From Paenibacillus sp. MAEPY2 (GTDB lineage: Bacteria > Bacillota > Bacilli > Paenibacillales > Paenibacillaceae), in the NCBI RefSeq assembly GCF_000499205.1, contig NZ_AWUK01000007.1, positions 62,001-126,000 of the forward strand: 64,000 nucleotides of DNA, in the 5' to 3' direction. The notes under the pieces were generated by a model, which was not told where the DNA came from, searched no databases, and saw only the letters and a list, made by a program, of their open reading frames with translations. The stretch's first letter is position 1. The number at the start of each line of letters is the position of its first letter. Below, one piece after another: positions 39,013 through 47,760 of this stretch. The position numbers and the translations under genes are program-made.

Positions 39013-40365
39013 ATGAGACAACCATTAGCAAAAAGAACAAAGGCTTTATTATTATCAGCGCTGGTTACATTCAGCATATTACCTCTGTACTCCCCTGCTG
39101 CATATGCTGCTGAGGACGGAGCAGCCTCCGGTTCGTTCAACATCATAAGTTATAATGTAGGCGGTCTCCCCAGTCTCGTTTCCAGTTCCAAGCCTCAAGA
39201 GTATACGGTGCAGATTTCCCCCAAGCTGAACGACTATGACATCATTAATGTGCAGGAGGATTTTAATTACCACAACCAGTTGATTTCGCAAGTAACCCTG
39301 CCTTATTTGACGCAAACGAGCGGGCTAGCCGGCTTTGGAAGCGGGCTGAACAGTTTATCCCGGTATTCGTTCCGTGACTTGAAAAGGGTAACCTGGAACA
39401 AGCGATCCGGTCTGTTTGATAATGGAAGTGATGAGCTGACGCCCAAAGGTTTCACCGCTGCAACCTACGAGATTGCACCTGGCGTGAAAATTGATGTATA
39501 TAATCTGCACGCAGACGCAGGCGACGATGATAAATCGCTTGAAGCCAGACGTGATAACATCAGACAGCTTTCCGATTACATAAAAAATCAATCTGAGGGC
39601 AACGCGGTCATTGTTTTTGGTGATACGAATACTCGTTATACCCGTGCTTCAGACAACATCGAGATGCTGCTGACGGAAAATGAATTGCATGATCCCTGGA
39701 TTGATCTCGTCCGGAGTGGAAGCATTCCGGCAGACGGAGATGCGCTTATGGATGCTGGCAACGTCAATGGCCCCAATTATGAAATTGTGGACAAAATCTT
39801 ATACCGTGGAAGCAAAGCGTTAACATTGAATGCCGCAAGTTATCGTGTGGAAGATCAGAAATTCGTTGATCCGTCTGGAAATCAACTGTCTGATCATTTT
39901 CCGATTATAGCAAATTTTGTATACAGTGTTTCCTCTGCATATCGACTCAGTTCAACCATTGGAGGAGCAGGCGGGACTGGCTTTAATGATTTGGAGCGCA
40001 TCCCTGATGCGCAGCCTGGCTCAATTGTACTGGACACGGGCAATCGTGTGGATGGTATTACGACGTTGTATCGAGATGGAACAAGTCTGACACATGGAGG
40101 GAAATCCAATACTTCCACACTGAATCTCGCTAATGGTGAATATCTAACACGGGCAACGATTAGTCAGGGGACACGAAATGGAGATAAACGAATCTTTCAC
40201 CTTGAATTAATGACCAATCTGGGGAATAAAATTGCAGGGGGCCAGAAGACTTCGGAGCAGATCATTCTGGACGCGCCTGCGGGTTGGTATATAGCCGGGT
40301 TTTATGGAAGAGCCGATCAAGAGATTGATCAGCTTGGAGTTATTTATAAGCCTGTCCAACCTTAA
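39013..40365 (+). CDS. secreted endonuclease/exonuclease/phosphatase-fold enzyme with jacalin-like domain
   Basis: Exported 450-residue two-domain protein. A Sec signal peptide (cleavage near AAYAAE, residue ~35) leads to an EEP hydrolase domain to ~residue 310: FNIISYNVGG, INVQEDFNY with the metal Glu, VFGDTNTRYTR and LSDHFPIIANF with the catalytic Asp-His. The last ~130 residues have jacalin-type lectin blocks (TIGGAGGTGFND, then GWYIAGFYGRADQEIDQLGVIY). The substrate may be DNA or a phosphodiester such as sphingomyelin; the fold does not decide. The jacalin part suggests binding to sugars on a surface. Strong GAGGAGGG site; stand-alone gene. Confidence 0.8.
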   Translation: MRQPLAKRTKALLLSALVTFSILPLYSPAAYAAEDGAASGSFNIISYNVGGLPSLVSSSKPQEYTVQISPKLNDYDIINVQEDFNYHNQLISQVTLPYLTQTSGLAGFGSGLNSLSRYSFRDLKRVTWNKRSGLFDNGSDELTPKGFTAATYEIAPGVKIDVYNLHADAGDDDKSLEARRDNIRQLSDYIKNQSEGNAVIVFGDTNTRYTRASDNIEMLLTENELHDPWIDLVRSGSIPADGDALMDAGNVNGPNYEIVDKILYRGSKALTLNAASYRVEDQKFVDPSGNQLSDHFPIIANFVYSVSSAYRLSSTIGGAGGTGFNDLERIPDAQPGSIVLDTGNRVDGITTLYRDGTSLTHGGKSNTSTLNLANGEYLTRATISQGTRNGDKRIFHLELMTNLGNKIAGGQKTSEQIILDAPAGWYIAGFYGRADQEIDQLGVIYKPVQP

Positions 40366-40433
40366 TCCCCTTAATCTTGGAACGATAGAGAACAGATAAT
40401 AATCTATATCACCGCTTGGAATAAGCATTGGAA

Positions 40434-40478
40434 AAGACCGCAGGGTTTGGACCAATAACATTCTGAGCGGTTCTTTTT
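40434..40478 (+). terminator. terminator after the EEP-jacalin gene
   Basis: AAGACCGC (40434-40441) pairs with GCGGTTCTT (40467-40475) with one bulge; a T run follows. Confidence 0.65.
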
Positions 40479-40553
40479 TGTAATAAAATAAGATCAATAG
40501 CACAAGCCATTTACTAGATTTAAGCATCTAATGATAGAAAAGGATGTGAAAAC

Positions 40554-41273
40554 ATGAGCGACAATCCGTTTAAGGGATATCGGATTACAAGTTCATTTGG
40601 CTACAGAATCCATCCTATTTCTGGCGGACAGACATTTCATCGTGGAATCGATCTCGTCACAGAGCCATGGAATGGGCCCATACATGCATTTATGGACGGG
40701 ACTGTACGTTTTGCTGCGGAAGGGGCTACAGGCTCAGGATTCGGCGGTTACGGGCTTACGGTTGCGGTACAGGATCACAGGGGTTACTTGCATTGTTTTG
40801 CCCACCTTTCCCAAATTGCAGTAAAAGTTGGACAGCAAATAAAGCAAGGGCAGCTTCTCGGCAACCAGGGGAGCACGGGTGAAAGTACAGGGCCACATGT
40901 GCATTATGAGGTACGCAAATCCAGCACCTCTTCGTATGGATATACGGCCAGTGAGAATGGTGTTGTGGATCCAGGAATCTATTTGCAATCTGAATATAGT
41001 ACAACTGTGGAAGGACCGGAGGAGACGCCAATGACGATGGAGGAAAGAGAACGGTTAACAGCGATGGAGAAGATGCTGGAATCCCAGTCGGCCTGGATCC
41101 AGCAGCAAAAGAACATTTCCAGTATGGCTTGTCCGTCCTGGGCAGAAGAAGCTTATCGTTATTACCAACCGTTTATAATGAATGATACGGGCAGTTATGA
41201 TTTTTGGAGATTGCTGGTTATTATGTATCGTAAGGAAAAGGGGATCAAGGTCTCTTCCAGTTCCTCAGGTTAA
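40554..41273 (+). CDS. M23 family metallopeptidase (LytM-like), no signal peptide
   Basis: Zinc peptidase that cuts peptide bridges of peptidoglycan. Zn ligands are in FHRGIDLV (His and Asp) and the catalytic HVHYE lies in GESTGPHVHYEVRK. The M23 domain covers residues ~8-145; the last ~90 are charged and end in a short Trp/Tyr-rich segment (WAEEAYRYYQPFI). The protein starts MSDNPFKGYRITSSFGYRIH with no signal peptide, as in phage endolysins, so it would need lysis, a holin or a mother-cell role to reach its substrate. Start ATG behind AAAGGATG. Confidence 0.85.
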   Translation: MSDNPFKGYRITSSFGYRIHPISGGQTFHRGIDLVTEPWNGPIHAFMDGTVRFAAEGATGSGFGGYGLTVAVQDHRGYLHCFAHLSQIAVKVGQQIKQGQLLGNQGSTGESTGPHVHYEVRKSSTSSYGYTASENGVVDPGIYLQSEYSTTVEGPEETPMTMEERERLTAMEKMLESQSAWIQQQKNISSMACPSWAEEAYRYYQPFIMNDTGSYDFWRLLVIMYRKEKGIKVSSSSSG

Positions 41274-41417
41274 CCAACGGATCAGGAGTAAACGTGAAGC
41301 CTGATTTTCAGTCAAAAGCAGGCAGACAACCATTTATGGAATATTGCCCGTTCGCCCGGTTCATCTAGCCGGAAACGTCATATGTTAGGGTATACCTGAT
41401 GAAGAGGAGGCAATCAC

Positions 41418-41549
41418 ATGAGCGAAGTAGGATATGGCTGTGGGGGCAACGTAGGCGGCGTAGGCGGATACAATATGTTCACAAACACTGGTGCGATCTT
41501 GGTACTGTTCATTCTGTTGGTTATCATCACGAAAGCATTCTGCGTTTAA
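41418..41549 (+). CDS. YjcZ-family small sporulation peptide
   Basis: A 43-residue peptide behind AAGAGGAGG. The N-terminal half is glycine-rich with one Cys (EVGYGCGGNVGG), the C-terminal half is one membrane helix (GAILVLFILLVIITKAFCV). This layout is the YjcZ/SscA group of Bacillales, short peptides made during sporulation and found in coats. It ends at a long perfect terminator. Confidence 0.85.
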   Translation: MSEVGYGCGGNVGGVGGYNMFTNTGAILVLFILLVIITKAFCV

Positions 41550-41565
41550 TCCGATATGAATTAAT

Positions 41566-41605
41566 GTGAATAAAGGGGAGCCTTAGTGGCTCCCCTTTTA
41601 TTCAC
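41566..41605. terminator. terminator after the YjcZ-type gene
   Basis: GTGAATAAAGGGGAGCC and GGCTCCCCTTTTATTCAC pair with one bulge around TTAGT. It can also serve the convergent HD-GYP gene. Confidence 0.85.
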
Positions 41606-41695
41606 ATGCATACGAGGTACACGTTGTATCGGATGTTCTCTTGGATTTGAATTACGCTAACTGCTGCTGCGGATTCCTGAACGCTTATTGCTGGC

Positions 41696-42745
41696 TTACT
41701 GGATATAAATTTCAACGATTGCTATATCTCTTTCCTTCGCTAAATCGATAAAGGCTGTAGAGGTCTGAACGAGTGGGCGGAAGTAATCCGCAGGGTTATT
41801 TAAAACAATCAGACCGGTTTCGCCGGTTGTGAGCAGAACCCTTTTGCCAATAAAATTGGGCAGCATATGTTTGATGAGTTCTTGTGTGACTTCAGCATTC
41901 AACTGACCAAAGCTGAGGCTGTACAATTCGCATAGCACGGAGATAAGTTCCTGCTTGGTCTGATACACCCGATTGGTCGTCATCGCGCTGTACACATCTG
42001 CTACAGCCGTTATACGGGCAAATGGATGAATCTCGTCGCCTTTCAGTCCGTAAGGATAGCCACTTCCATCTTCACGCTCATGATGCTGGAGGGCAACGGT
42101 TGCAAGAATCTCATCCTGAGTGGATTCCATGACAATCTCATAACCATATAACGTATGTTTCTTCATTTCTTCAAATTCTTCGGGCGTTAATTTGCCCGGC
42201 TTATGTAACATTTCAGATGGAATTTTGGACTTGCCTATATCGTGAAGATATCCTGCTTTGGCTACAGTCAAACATTCCTCGGGGTTGTAGCCCATCCAGC
42301 CGGCGATATAAAAAGCGAGCATTCCGACTTGTAAAGAATGATTGTAGGTATAGTCATTATCCCCGTCAAGCATCAGTAGCAAGGAGACAACATCCTTTTG
42401 TTTTTCAAGCTGTCCCGTTAGGGTTATCAAAATCTCATCGACCTGAGTCTCATCAATAAAACCCTTCTCCATCGCTTGTTCGAACAGAGATTCTGTACCT
42501 TTGATCGTATCGTTAAACAGGTTAGTTAACAGACGGGTTTGATCGGAAGGTAAGGTTTGTGCATCAGAGTGGAGGTCAGATGTTGTATGCTCTACATCTG
42601 CGTAATCGATTCCGTGCTGCAGCAGCTTGGCAATATCATCGTCGCTGAGTCTGGAACCTTTCATCAGCATGTGGAGACCCGAACTGTTGTACACATCATT
42701 TTTTAGCAGGTCGCCAGGTTTAAGATCAGTAACATGCACTCTCAC
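41696..42745 (-). CDS. HD-GYP domain protein (cyclic-di-GMP phosphodiesterase type)
   Basis: Soluble protein of 349 residues. An N-terminal ~100-residue domain (VTDLKPGDLLKNDVYN) precedes an HD-GYP domain with HDIGKSKIP and LQHHEREDGSGYPYGLKG, which holds the GYP motif. Family members break down cyclic di-GMP. The start is GTG 42743-42745, 7 bp after AAAGGTGG; the frame is open further up without a site. It resembles the gene at 45236 in order and motifs, so the two are paralogues. Confidence 0.88.
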   Translation of the reverse strand: MRVHVTDLKPGDLLKNDVYNSSGLHMLMKGSRLSDDDIAKLLQHGIDYADVEHTTSDLHSDAQTLPSDQTRLLTNLFNDTIKGTESLFEQAMEKGFIDETQVDEILITLTGQLEKQKDVVSLLLMLDGDNDYTYNHSLQVGMLAFYIAGWMGYNPEECLTVAKAGYLHDIGKSKIPSEMLHKPGKLTPEEFEEMKKHTLYGYEIVMESTQDEILATVALQHHEREDGSGYPYGLKGDEIHPFARITAVADVYSAMTTNRVYQTKQELISVLCELYSLSFGQLNAEVTQELIKHMLPNFIGKRVLLTTGETGLIVLNNPADYFRPLVQTSTAFIDLAKERDIAIVEIYIQ

Positions 42746-42868
42746 GTATAAACCACCTTTTCCTCGACTAATATCGACATATATCATTATAATAACAAGA
42801 AAAAAATGGGTTGACAACGACTTATTTACTAATTTCATTGCCCGTTCAAAGGGTCGAATGACTAGTTA

Positions 42869-43615
42869 TTAATTGTCCATGGGGTTCCAGGGTCCTAGTT
42901 GATGACCTTTCCACTCGGAACCATCTTCCCATATTTCTTTTTTCCAAATGGGGACATTCTGTTTGAGTCTTTCGATCGCGTAGCGGCTCGCATCGTAACA
43001 GTCACTGCGATGAGGGGAGGAAACGGCAATGACGACGCTGATCTCTGCTACGTCTACCTGCCCAATCCGGTGACTTATCGCACATATCACACCTGGCCAG
43101 CGTTCATTGATTTCACTGCCGATAGCCGCCATCTGAGAAAGTGCCATAGGTACATAGGCCTCGTATTCGAGATGAACCGTTCGTTGTTGTCCAGTCATTT
43201 CACGGGTGGTGCCAACAAAGGTAAGGGCTGCTCCATGGTTTGCAGTGATGACTAGCTTCGTTGTAGCTTCCACGGACAGTGGGGACTGGGTGATCAGGAA
43301 TAATCCGTCATCCGTACGATGCTCGGGATGGGGAGAACGCTGTTCGTCACCAGTCAAATGGGTCCCATCTCCTCCCGACACAGGGGGAATTAAGGCGAGC
43401 TCGTCCTCGGCCTTGATTATAATATCGGCAGAAGCATACTGTTGGTTTACTGCCAGGAAAGAAACGCGTATTTGATCCGCCGCTTCTGGGTAAGCAAGGC
43501 TCAGGTTTTCTTTTAATTGCACAGGAGTTGGATCTGTTCCAGGGTATTCATATTCGAGCAGGGATGTGCCCAGACGTTCAGCGATGCCTGCAAATAGTTG
43601 AATTGTCAATTTCAT
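42869..43615 (-). CDS. fused MoaD-MoaE molybdopterin synthase
   Basis: Both subunits of molybdopterin synthase in one 248-residue chain. Residues 1-82 are MoaD (KLTIQLFAGIAERLG, ending PPVSGG with Gly81-Gly82). A ~20-residue polar linker follows, then MoaE from ~105 to 240 with FVGTTREMTGQ, LEYEAYVPMA, ISHRIGQV and the catalytic-type VPIWKKEIWEDG. MoaD works through a C-terminal Gly-Gly thiocarboxylate, so the chain should be cut after Gly82, as known for mycobacterial MoaX. No other molybdenum cofactor gene is in the window. Confidence 0.9.
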   Translation of the reverse strand: MKLTIQLFAGIAERLGTSLLEYEYPGTDPTPVQLKENLSLAYPEAADQIRVSFLAVNQQYASADIIIKAEDELALIPPVSGGDGTHLTGDEQRSPHPEHRTDDGLFLITQSPLSVEATTKLVITANHGAALTFVGTTREMTGQQRTVHLEYEAYVPMALSQMAAIGSEINERWPGVICAISHRIGQVDVAEISVVIAVSSPHRSDCYDASRYAIERLKQNVPIWKKEIWEDGSEWKGHQLGPWNPMDN

Positions 43616-43735
43616 GCGAATAACTCACCTCTTTTTAATCTCTAAACCCTATAAATATATCATAACGACGCGGAAAATGTTATGCTTATCCATTAGAGGA
43701 ATGTACGTTATATACGATAAGAGGGAGGCGGTGTG

Positions 43736-45166
43736 ATGAGCACCAGGAATACGCAAACACTAACGATTCTACACACGAATGACATCCATAGTCATTTTGG
43801 CTCCATGAGCTCCATCGCCGCCATGATCGGACAGGAGAAGGAAGAGGCCGGAGAGTTTCTGGTAGTAGATATCGGAGATCATATGGACCGGATGGCAGTT
43901 GAGACGGAGGGTACTCTGGGGGCGGCTAACGTCGATGTCCTTAATCTGACCGGTTACGATGCCATAACAATCGGGAACAACGAAGGACTAACCTTCACAC
44001 CCGAACAACTGGCACAGTCTTACTCTGGACTTCTGTGCCCAGTCGTATGTGGAAATGTTGTGGACCAGGCTACGGGCCTGCCACCAATTTGGATGAAATC
44101 CTCTCTCATTCTGGAGAAGGGGCCATTTCGCATCGGTCTGCTTGGTGCTACAGCACCCTTTACCGCTTTTTACGAACTGTTGGGATGGGATGTATTGGAG
44201 CCGGTAGAGGCGCTGCGTGAGCAAGTTGAAGCTTTGCGTTCTCAGGTGGATGTGATCGTTATTTTGTCCCATCTGGGGCTTTCAACAGATCGCAGACTGG
44301 CCGAACAGATCCCGGGCATCGATGTCATTCTGGGCGGACACACACATCATGTATTGGAAGGACCATTAGTCATTGGTCAGACGGTGCTTGGAGCGGCAGG
44401 CAAGTTTGGCCAGTGGCTCGGTAAGGTGGTATTGAAGCGAGAATATGGAGCGAATGAACTGACACTGGTGAGCAGTGGCTGTGTTCCGGTCCAGAACATG
44501 ATGCTAGAAGAAACAGTTGCGCTGGCCATAGACACACATCGGACGGAAGCCGAACGGGCGCTTGGTCAGACAGCCGTTATAACGGACAGAACACTCGCCA
44601 TTGATTACGATCATGAGTCTCCGTTTGCGTCATTGCTTGCCCAGGCAGTTCGTCAGTTCACCGGAGCGCAGTTGTCACTTGTGAACGCCGGGCAGCTTCT
44701 TGCAGATCTTCCGCAGGGCAATATTACAAAGGGAATGTTACATTCCCTATGTCCATCTCCCATTAATGCCTGTACAATATGCTTGAATGGAATTCAGATT
44801 CGGGAGGCACTGGAGCAGTCGCTGTTGTCAGAGTTCTCACGAAAACCGATTATCGGTTTTGGATTTCGCGGGCATATTTTAGGAACCTTGTGCATGGATG
44901 GGATGGATGTGGAGTATGATCCACACGCGCCTCCATACGAGAAGATCCGTGCCATATACATTGAGGACGAACCGATTCGTGATGAACATGAATATGTGGT
45001 GGGAACACTCGACATGTTTACGTTCAACGTAGGGTATCCGACCCTTTCTCTTGGAACGGATACATCGTATCGACTTCCTGAATTTATACGTGACCTGCTC
45101 GAAACGGAACTGAAAAGGCCAGGGGCGCTGGATGACAGCCTGCGATCCCGTTGGCATGAAATCTAA
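43736..45166 (+). CDS. yunD: YunD-type metallophosphatase / 5'-nucleotidase
   Basis: Cytoplasmic two-metal phosphoesterase of the UshA/5'-nucleotidase family without a signal peptide, like B. subtilis YunD. Metal motifs LHTNDIHSHF, DIGDHMDR, GNNEG, LSHLG and GGHTHH are complete and a 5'-nucleotidase C-terminal domain (residues ~280-440) follows. The start is ATG 43736, 7 bp after GAGGGAGG; GTG 43733 is too near. Divergent from the moaDE gene. Confidence 0.88.
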   Translation: MSTRNTQTLTILHTNDIHSHFGSMSSIAAMIGQEKEEAGEFLVVDIGDHMDRMAVETEGTLGAANVDVLNLTGYDAITIGNNEGLTFTPEQLAQSYSGLLCPVVCGNVVDQATGLPPIWMKSSLILEKGPFRIGLLGATAPFTAFYELLGWDVLEPVEALREQVEALRSQVDVIVILSHLGLSTDRRLAEQIPGIDVILGGHTHHVLEGPLVIGQTVLGAAGKFGQWLGKVVLKREYGANELTLVSSGCVPVQNMMLEETVALAIDTHRTEAERALGQTAVITDRTLAIDYDHESPFASLLAQAVRQFTGAQLSLVNAGQLLADLPQGNITKGMLHSLCPSPINACTICLNGIQIREALEQSLLSEFSRKPIIGFGFRGHILGTLCMDGMDVEYDPHAPPYEKIRAIYIEDEPIRDEHEYVVGTLDMFTFNVGYPTLSLGTDTSYRLPEFIRDLLETELKRPGALDDSLRSRWHEI

Positions 45167-45235
45167 CAAGTACTTGCCTTCTGCTGAAGCGGCGGCTAGT
45201 GGAAATTACATCTACGGAGCGGGAGAGGATAGGCT

Positions 45236-46354
45236 GTGCGTTTAGTACATATAAACCTATTGCAGCCTGGCATGAAGCTGGGGAAACGAATTTATAGTGA
45301 AGAGGGTGTGGTTCTGCTCAGTGAGGGAGTGGAGCTGACCAGTCGGTTGATTGGACGTCTGAAAGATCTGGGGATTGGATACGTGTATATTTCGGATGCT
45401 GCAACAGAGGATATCATCATTCCGGATATGCTGCAGGAAGAGACCAGGCGCAGAGCGCTGGTCGAGATCAAACAGCAGTTTCAGAGTATGTCTGGCCTCA
45501 AAACCAAAAGTCGAATCCCGCACTTCGGAAAAGCACTTAGCGGGGTAATGAATGCAATACTGGAGGACATTGGCAGTCAGAAGGAAGCGATGATTATGCT
45601 GATGGATATGAACTCCAGTGATTTTGATCTGTATAATCACTCATTGAATGTATGTGTATACACCTTGGTTCTTGGAGTGGCATCGGGTTATACACGCCAG
45701 CAATTAATGGAGATTGGTCTGGGGGCCTTGTTACATGATATTGGAAAAACACAGATTGCCCCAGAAATTCTGCACAAGCCCTCCAGGCTGAGTGATGAGG
45801 AATTCAAAATCATACAGCAGCATACTACATATGGACATCGTATTCTCAAAGATGAACCGGGTATACCGCTCCTTGCTGCACATTGCGCTTTACAGCATCA
45901 TGAACGGATTGATGGCAGCGGGTATCCATTTGGTTTGAAAGACAATGAAATCCATGAATATGCAAAGTGGTTGGCCCTTGCCGACTCTTATGATGCGATG
46001 ACGACCAATCGGGTGTATCGTCAAGCCTTTCTGCCTCATCAGGCGGTTGAGGTATTATACACGGGTTCAGGGACATTATATGAACAGCGTATGTTGGAAA
46101 AATTTCGTGATTGTGTAGCGATCTACCCTTTAGGTATTTCCGTCACGTTGAGTACAGGAGAAATCGGGGTTGTTGCAGCCATCCATTCCCGCGTTCCGCA
46201 ACGACCACGCATTCGTGTTCTCAAGGACGCAGATGGACAGACCTTAAGCGCACCCTATGAAATTGATCTGTCCAGAGCGCTGTCTGTTATGATTACAGGC
46301 GTTGAAGGGGTGGAAGACGCTACGCCAGCTTCAGCACGTAATGAAATATTTTAA
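45236..46354 (+). CDS. HD-GYP domain protein
   Basis: A 372-residue paralogue of the gene at 41696. RLVHINLLQPGMKLGKRIY begins the N-terminal domain; the HD-GYP domain has HDIGKTQIA and LQHHERIDGSGYPFGLKD, followed by ALADSYDAMTTNRVYR. Key His, Asp and GYP residues are present, so cyclic-di-GMP hydrolysis is likely. GTG start behind GGGAGAGGAT. It lies 69 bp after yunD without a terminator and may be transcribed with it. Confidence 0.88.
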   Translation: MRLVHINLLQPGMKLGKRIYSEEGVVLLSEGVELTSRLIGRLKDLGIGYVYISDAATEDIIIPDMLQEETRRRALVEIKQQFQSMSGLKTKSRIPHFGKALSGVMNAILEDIGSQKEAMIMLMDMNSSDFDLYNHSLNVCVYTLVLGVASGYTRQQLMEIGLGALLHDIGKTQIAPEILHKPSRLSDEEFKIIQQHTTYGHRILKDEPGIPLLAAHCALQHHERIDGSGYPFGLKDNEIHEYAKWLALADSYDAMTTNRVYRQAFLPHQAVEVLYTGSGTLYEQRMLEKFRDCVAIYPLGISVTLSTGEIGVVAAIHSRVPQRPRIRVLKDADGQTLSAPYEIDLSRALSVMITGVEGVEDATPASARNEIF

Positions 46355-46392
46355 TATTTGACAACTAATGGAGAATGGGTCAGCGCTCATAT

Positions 46393-46438
46393 CGTAACGT
46401 CCGGTGCAGCTTGGCTCGGATGTTACGGGGGCGTTTTT
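46393..46438 (+). terminator. terminator after the HD-GYP gene
   Basis: CGTAACGTCCG (46393-46403) pairs with CGGATGTTACG (46417-46427), one G-U, and GTTTTTT follows at 46432. Confidence 0.7.
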
Positions 46439-46577
46439 TGTCATGTAATGGACAGAGCATGCTCATGCCAGAGCGCAGGAAATTATGCTATGATAAAAGA
46501 TAACTCCAAAAAGATGAACCCGGGGTATGTTGTAAATAAAACTTTTTAGGTTAATAAAAGGAATAAGGTGAAGAACA

Positions 46578-47714
46578 ATGACCATGCTAAACTCAGGATC
46601 GGTAGAACCGATGCCTTTATCGCCGACTAATGATCCTTGGGATCCGATCGGCTCTTTGCGTACATATGGACGCCATGTGCTGACCAGTGTAGAAATGACC
46701 GTAACTCATCTGTGCAATATGCGCTGTGAGCATTGTGCGGTAGGAGATATGTTAACGATGCGCGAAGCACCTGCGCTTCCGTTGCCTTTGATGCTTAAAA
46801 GGCTGGATGAGGTGGAGCACCTTCAGACGATCAGTCTGACAGGTGGTGAGCCGAGCTTCAGTCAGAAGACCGTGGATGAGATGATCATTCCGCTGCTTAA
46901 ATATGCCAAGGATCGGGGGATTCGTTCCCAGATCAACTCGAATCTGACGCTGGATATTCGTCGGTACGAGCAGCTGTTGCCATATCTGGACGTTATGCAT
47001 ATCTCATTCAATTACTTGAATGCCGATGACTTTCACCAGGTTGGTTTTGCCAACAGTGGCAGACCCGTAAAGCGTGAAGTAGCGGTGAAGATGTATGAGA
47101 AAATGATGGAAAATTCCCGTAAACTCAGTGAAGCGGGCATGTTTATCTCTGCGGAGTCCATGATTAATTTCCGTACCCATGACAAGCTTGAGGGCATTCA
47201 TCAATTGATCCGTGAGATGGGCTGTGTCCGTCATGAAGTGCATCCGATGTATAATTCGAATTTTGCTTCTGCGCTGCCGGTGCTTTCCCTTGATCATATG
47301 AGAGCGGCTATTCATCGTTTGTTGGATGTGCGTGACAAGGATATGTGGATGCTGTTTGGTACACTTCCGTTCTTCGCATGCAGTGCAGCAGACCAGGATC
47401 GGGAGCTCATCAACCGCTTATATAGCGAGCCCAAAGTAACGGTTCGTAACGATCCCGACGGTCGTAACCGTGTTAACGTCAACATGTTTACCGGAAACGT
47501 GTATGTTACCGATTTTGCCGACATCCCGGCGTTTGGCAACATTCGAGACCGGAAGCTGGATGACGTATTCCATGAGTGGTCGGCGGAACATCCTTTGAAT
47601 CAGACAGTGAACTGTCATTGTGATGCTGCTTCTTGCTGCGGTCCGAATCTGCTCGTGGCAGATATGTATTATAAAGGTGTGGATTTCAAATCGAGAAAAG
47701 CAATTAAACGTTGA
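46578..47714 (+). CDS. yfkAB: YfkAB-type radical SAM protein
   Basis: Radical SAM enzyme with the 4Fe-4S motif C46-NMR-C50-EH-C53, SLTGGEPSFS for SAM binding, and the C-terminal Cys-rich end CHCDAASCCGP that marks the YfkAB group and probably holds another cluster. Length 378. Its reaction is unknown. AAGGTGAAG precedes the ATG. It stands 46 bp before the CorC-type gene on the same strand. Confidence 0.92.
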   Translation: MTMLNSGSVEPMPLSPTNDPWDPIGSLRTYGRHVLTSVEMTVTHLCNMRCEHCAVGDMLTMREAPALPLPLMLKRLDEVEHLQTISLTGGEPSFSQKTVDEMIIPLLKYAKDRGIRSQINSNLTLDIRRYEQLLPYLDVMHISFNYLNADDFHQVGFANSGRPVKREVAVKMYEKMMENSRKLSEAGMFISAESMINFRTHDKLEGIHQLIREMGCVRHEVHPMYNSNFASALPVLSLDHMRAAIHRLLDVRDKDMWMLFGTLPFFACSAADQDRELINRLYSEPKVTVRNDPDGRNRVNVNMFTGNVYVTDFADIPAFGNIRDRKLDDVFHEWSAEHPLNQTVNCHCDAASCCGPNLLVADMYYKGVDFKSRKAIKR

Positions 47715-47760
47715 TATTCCAGGTGTATTCCTGAAATAGATCAAAAAGGGGAGTTTCGAC

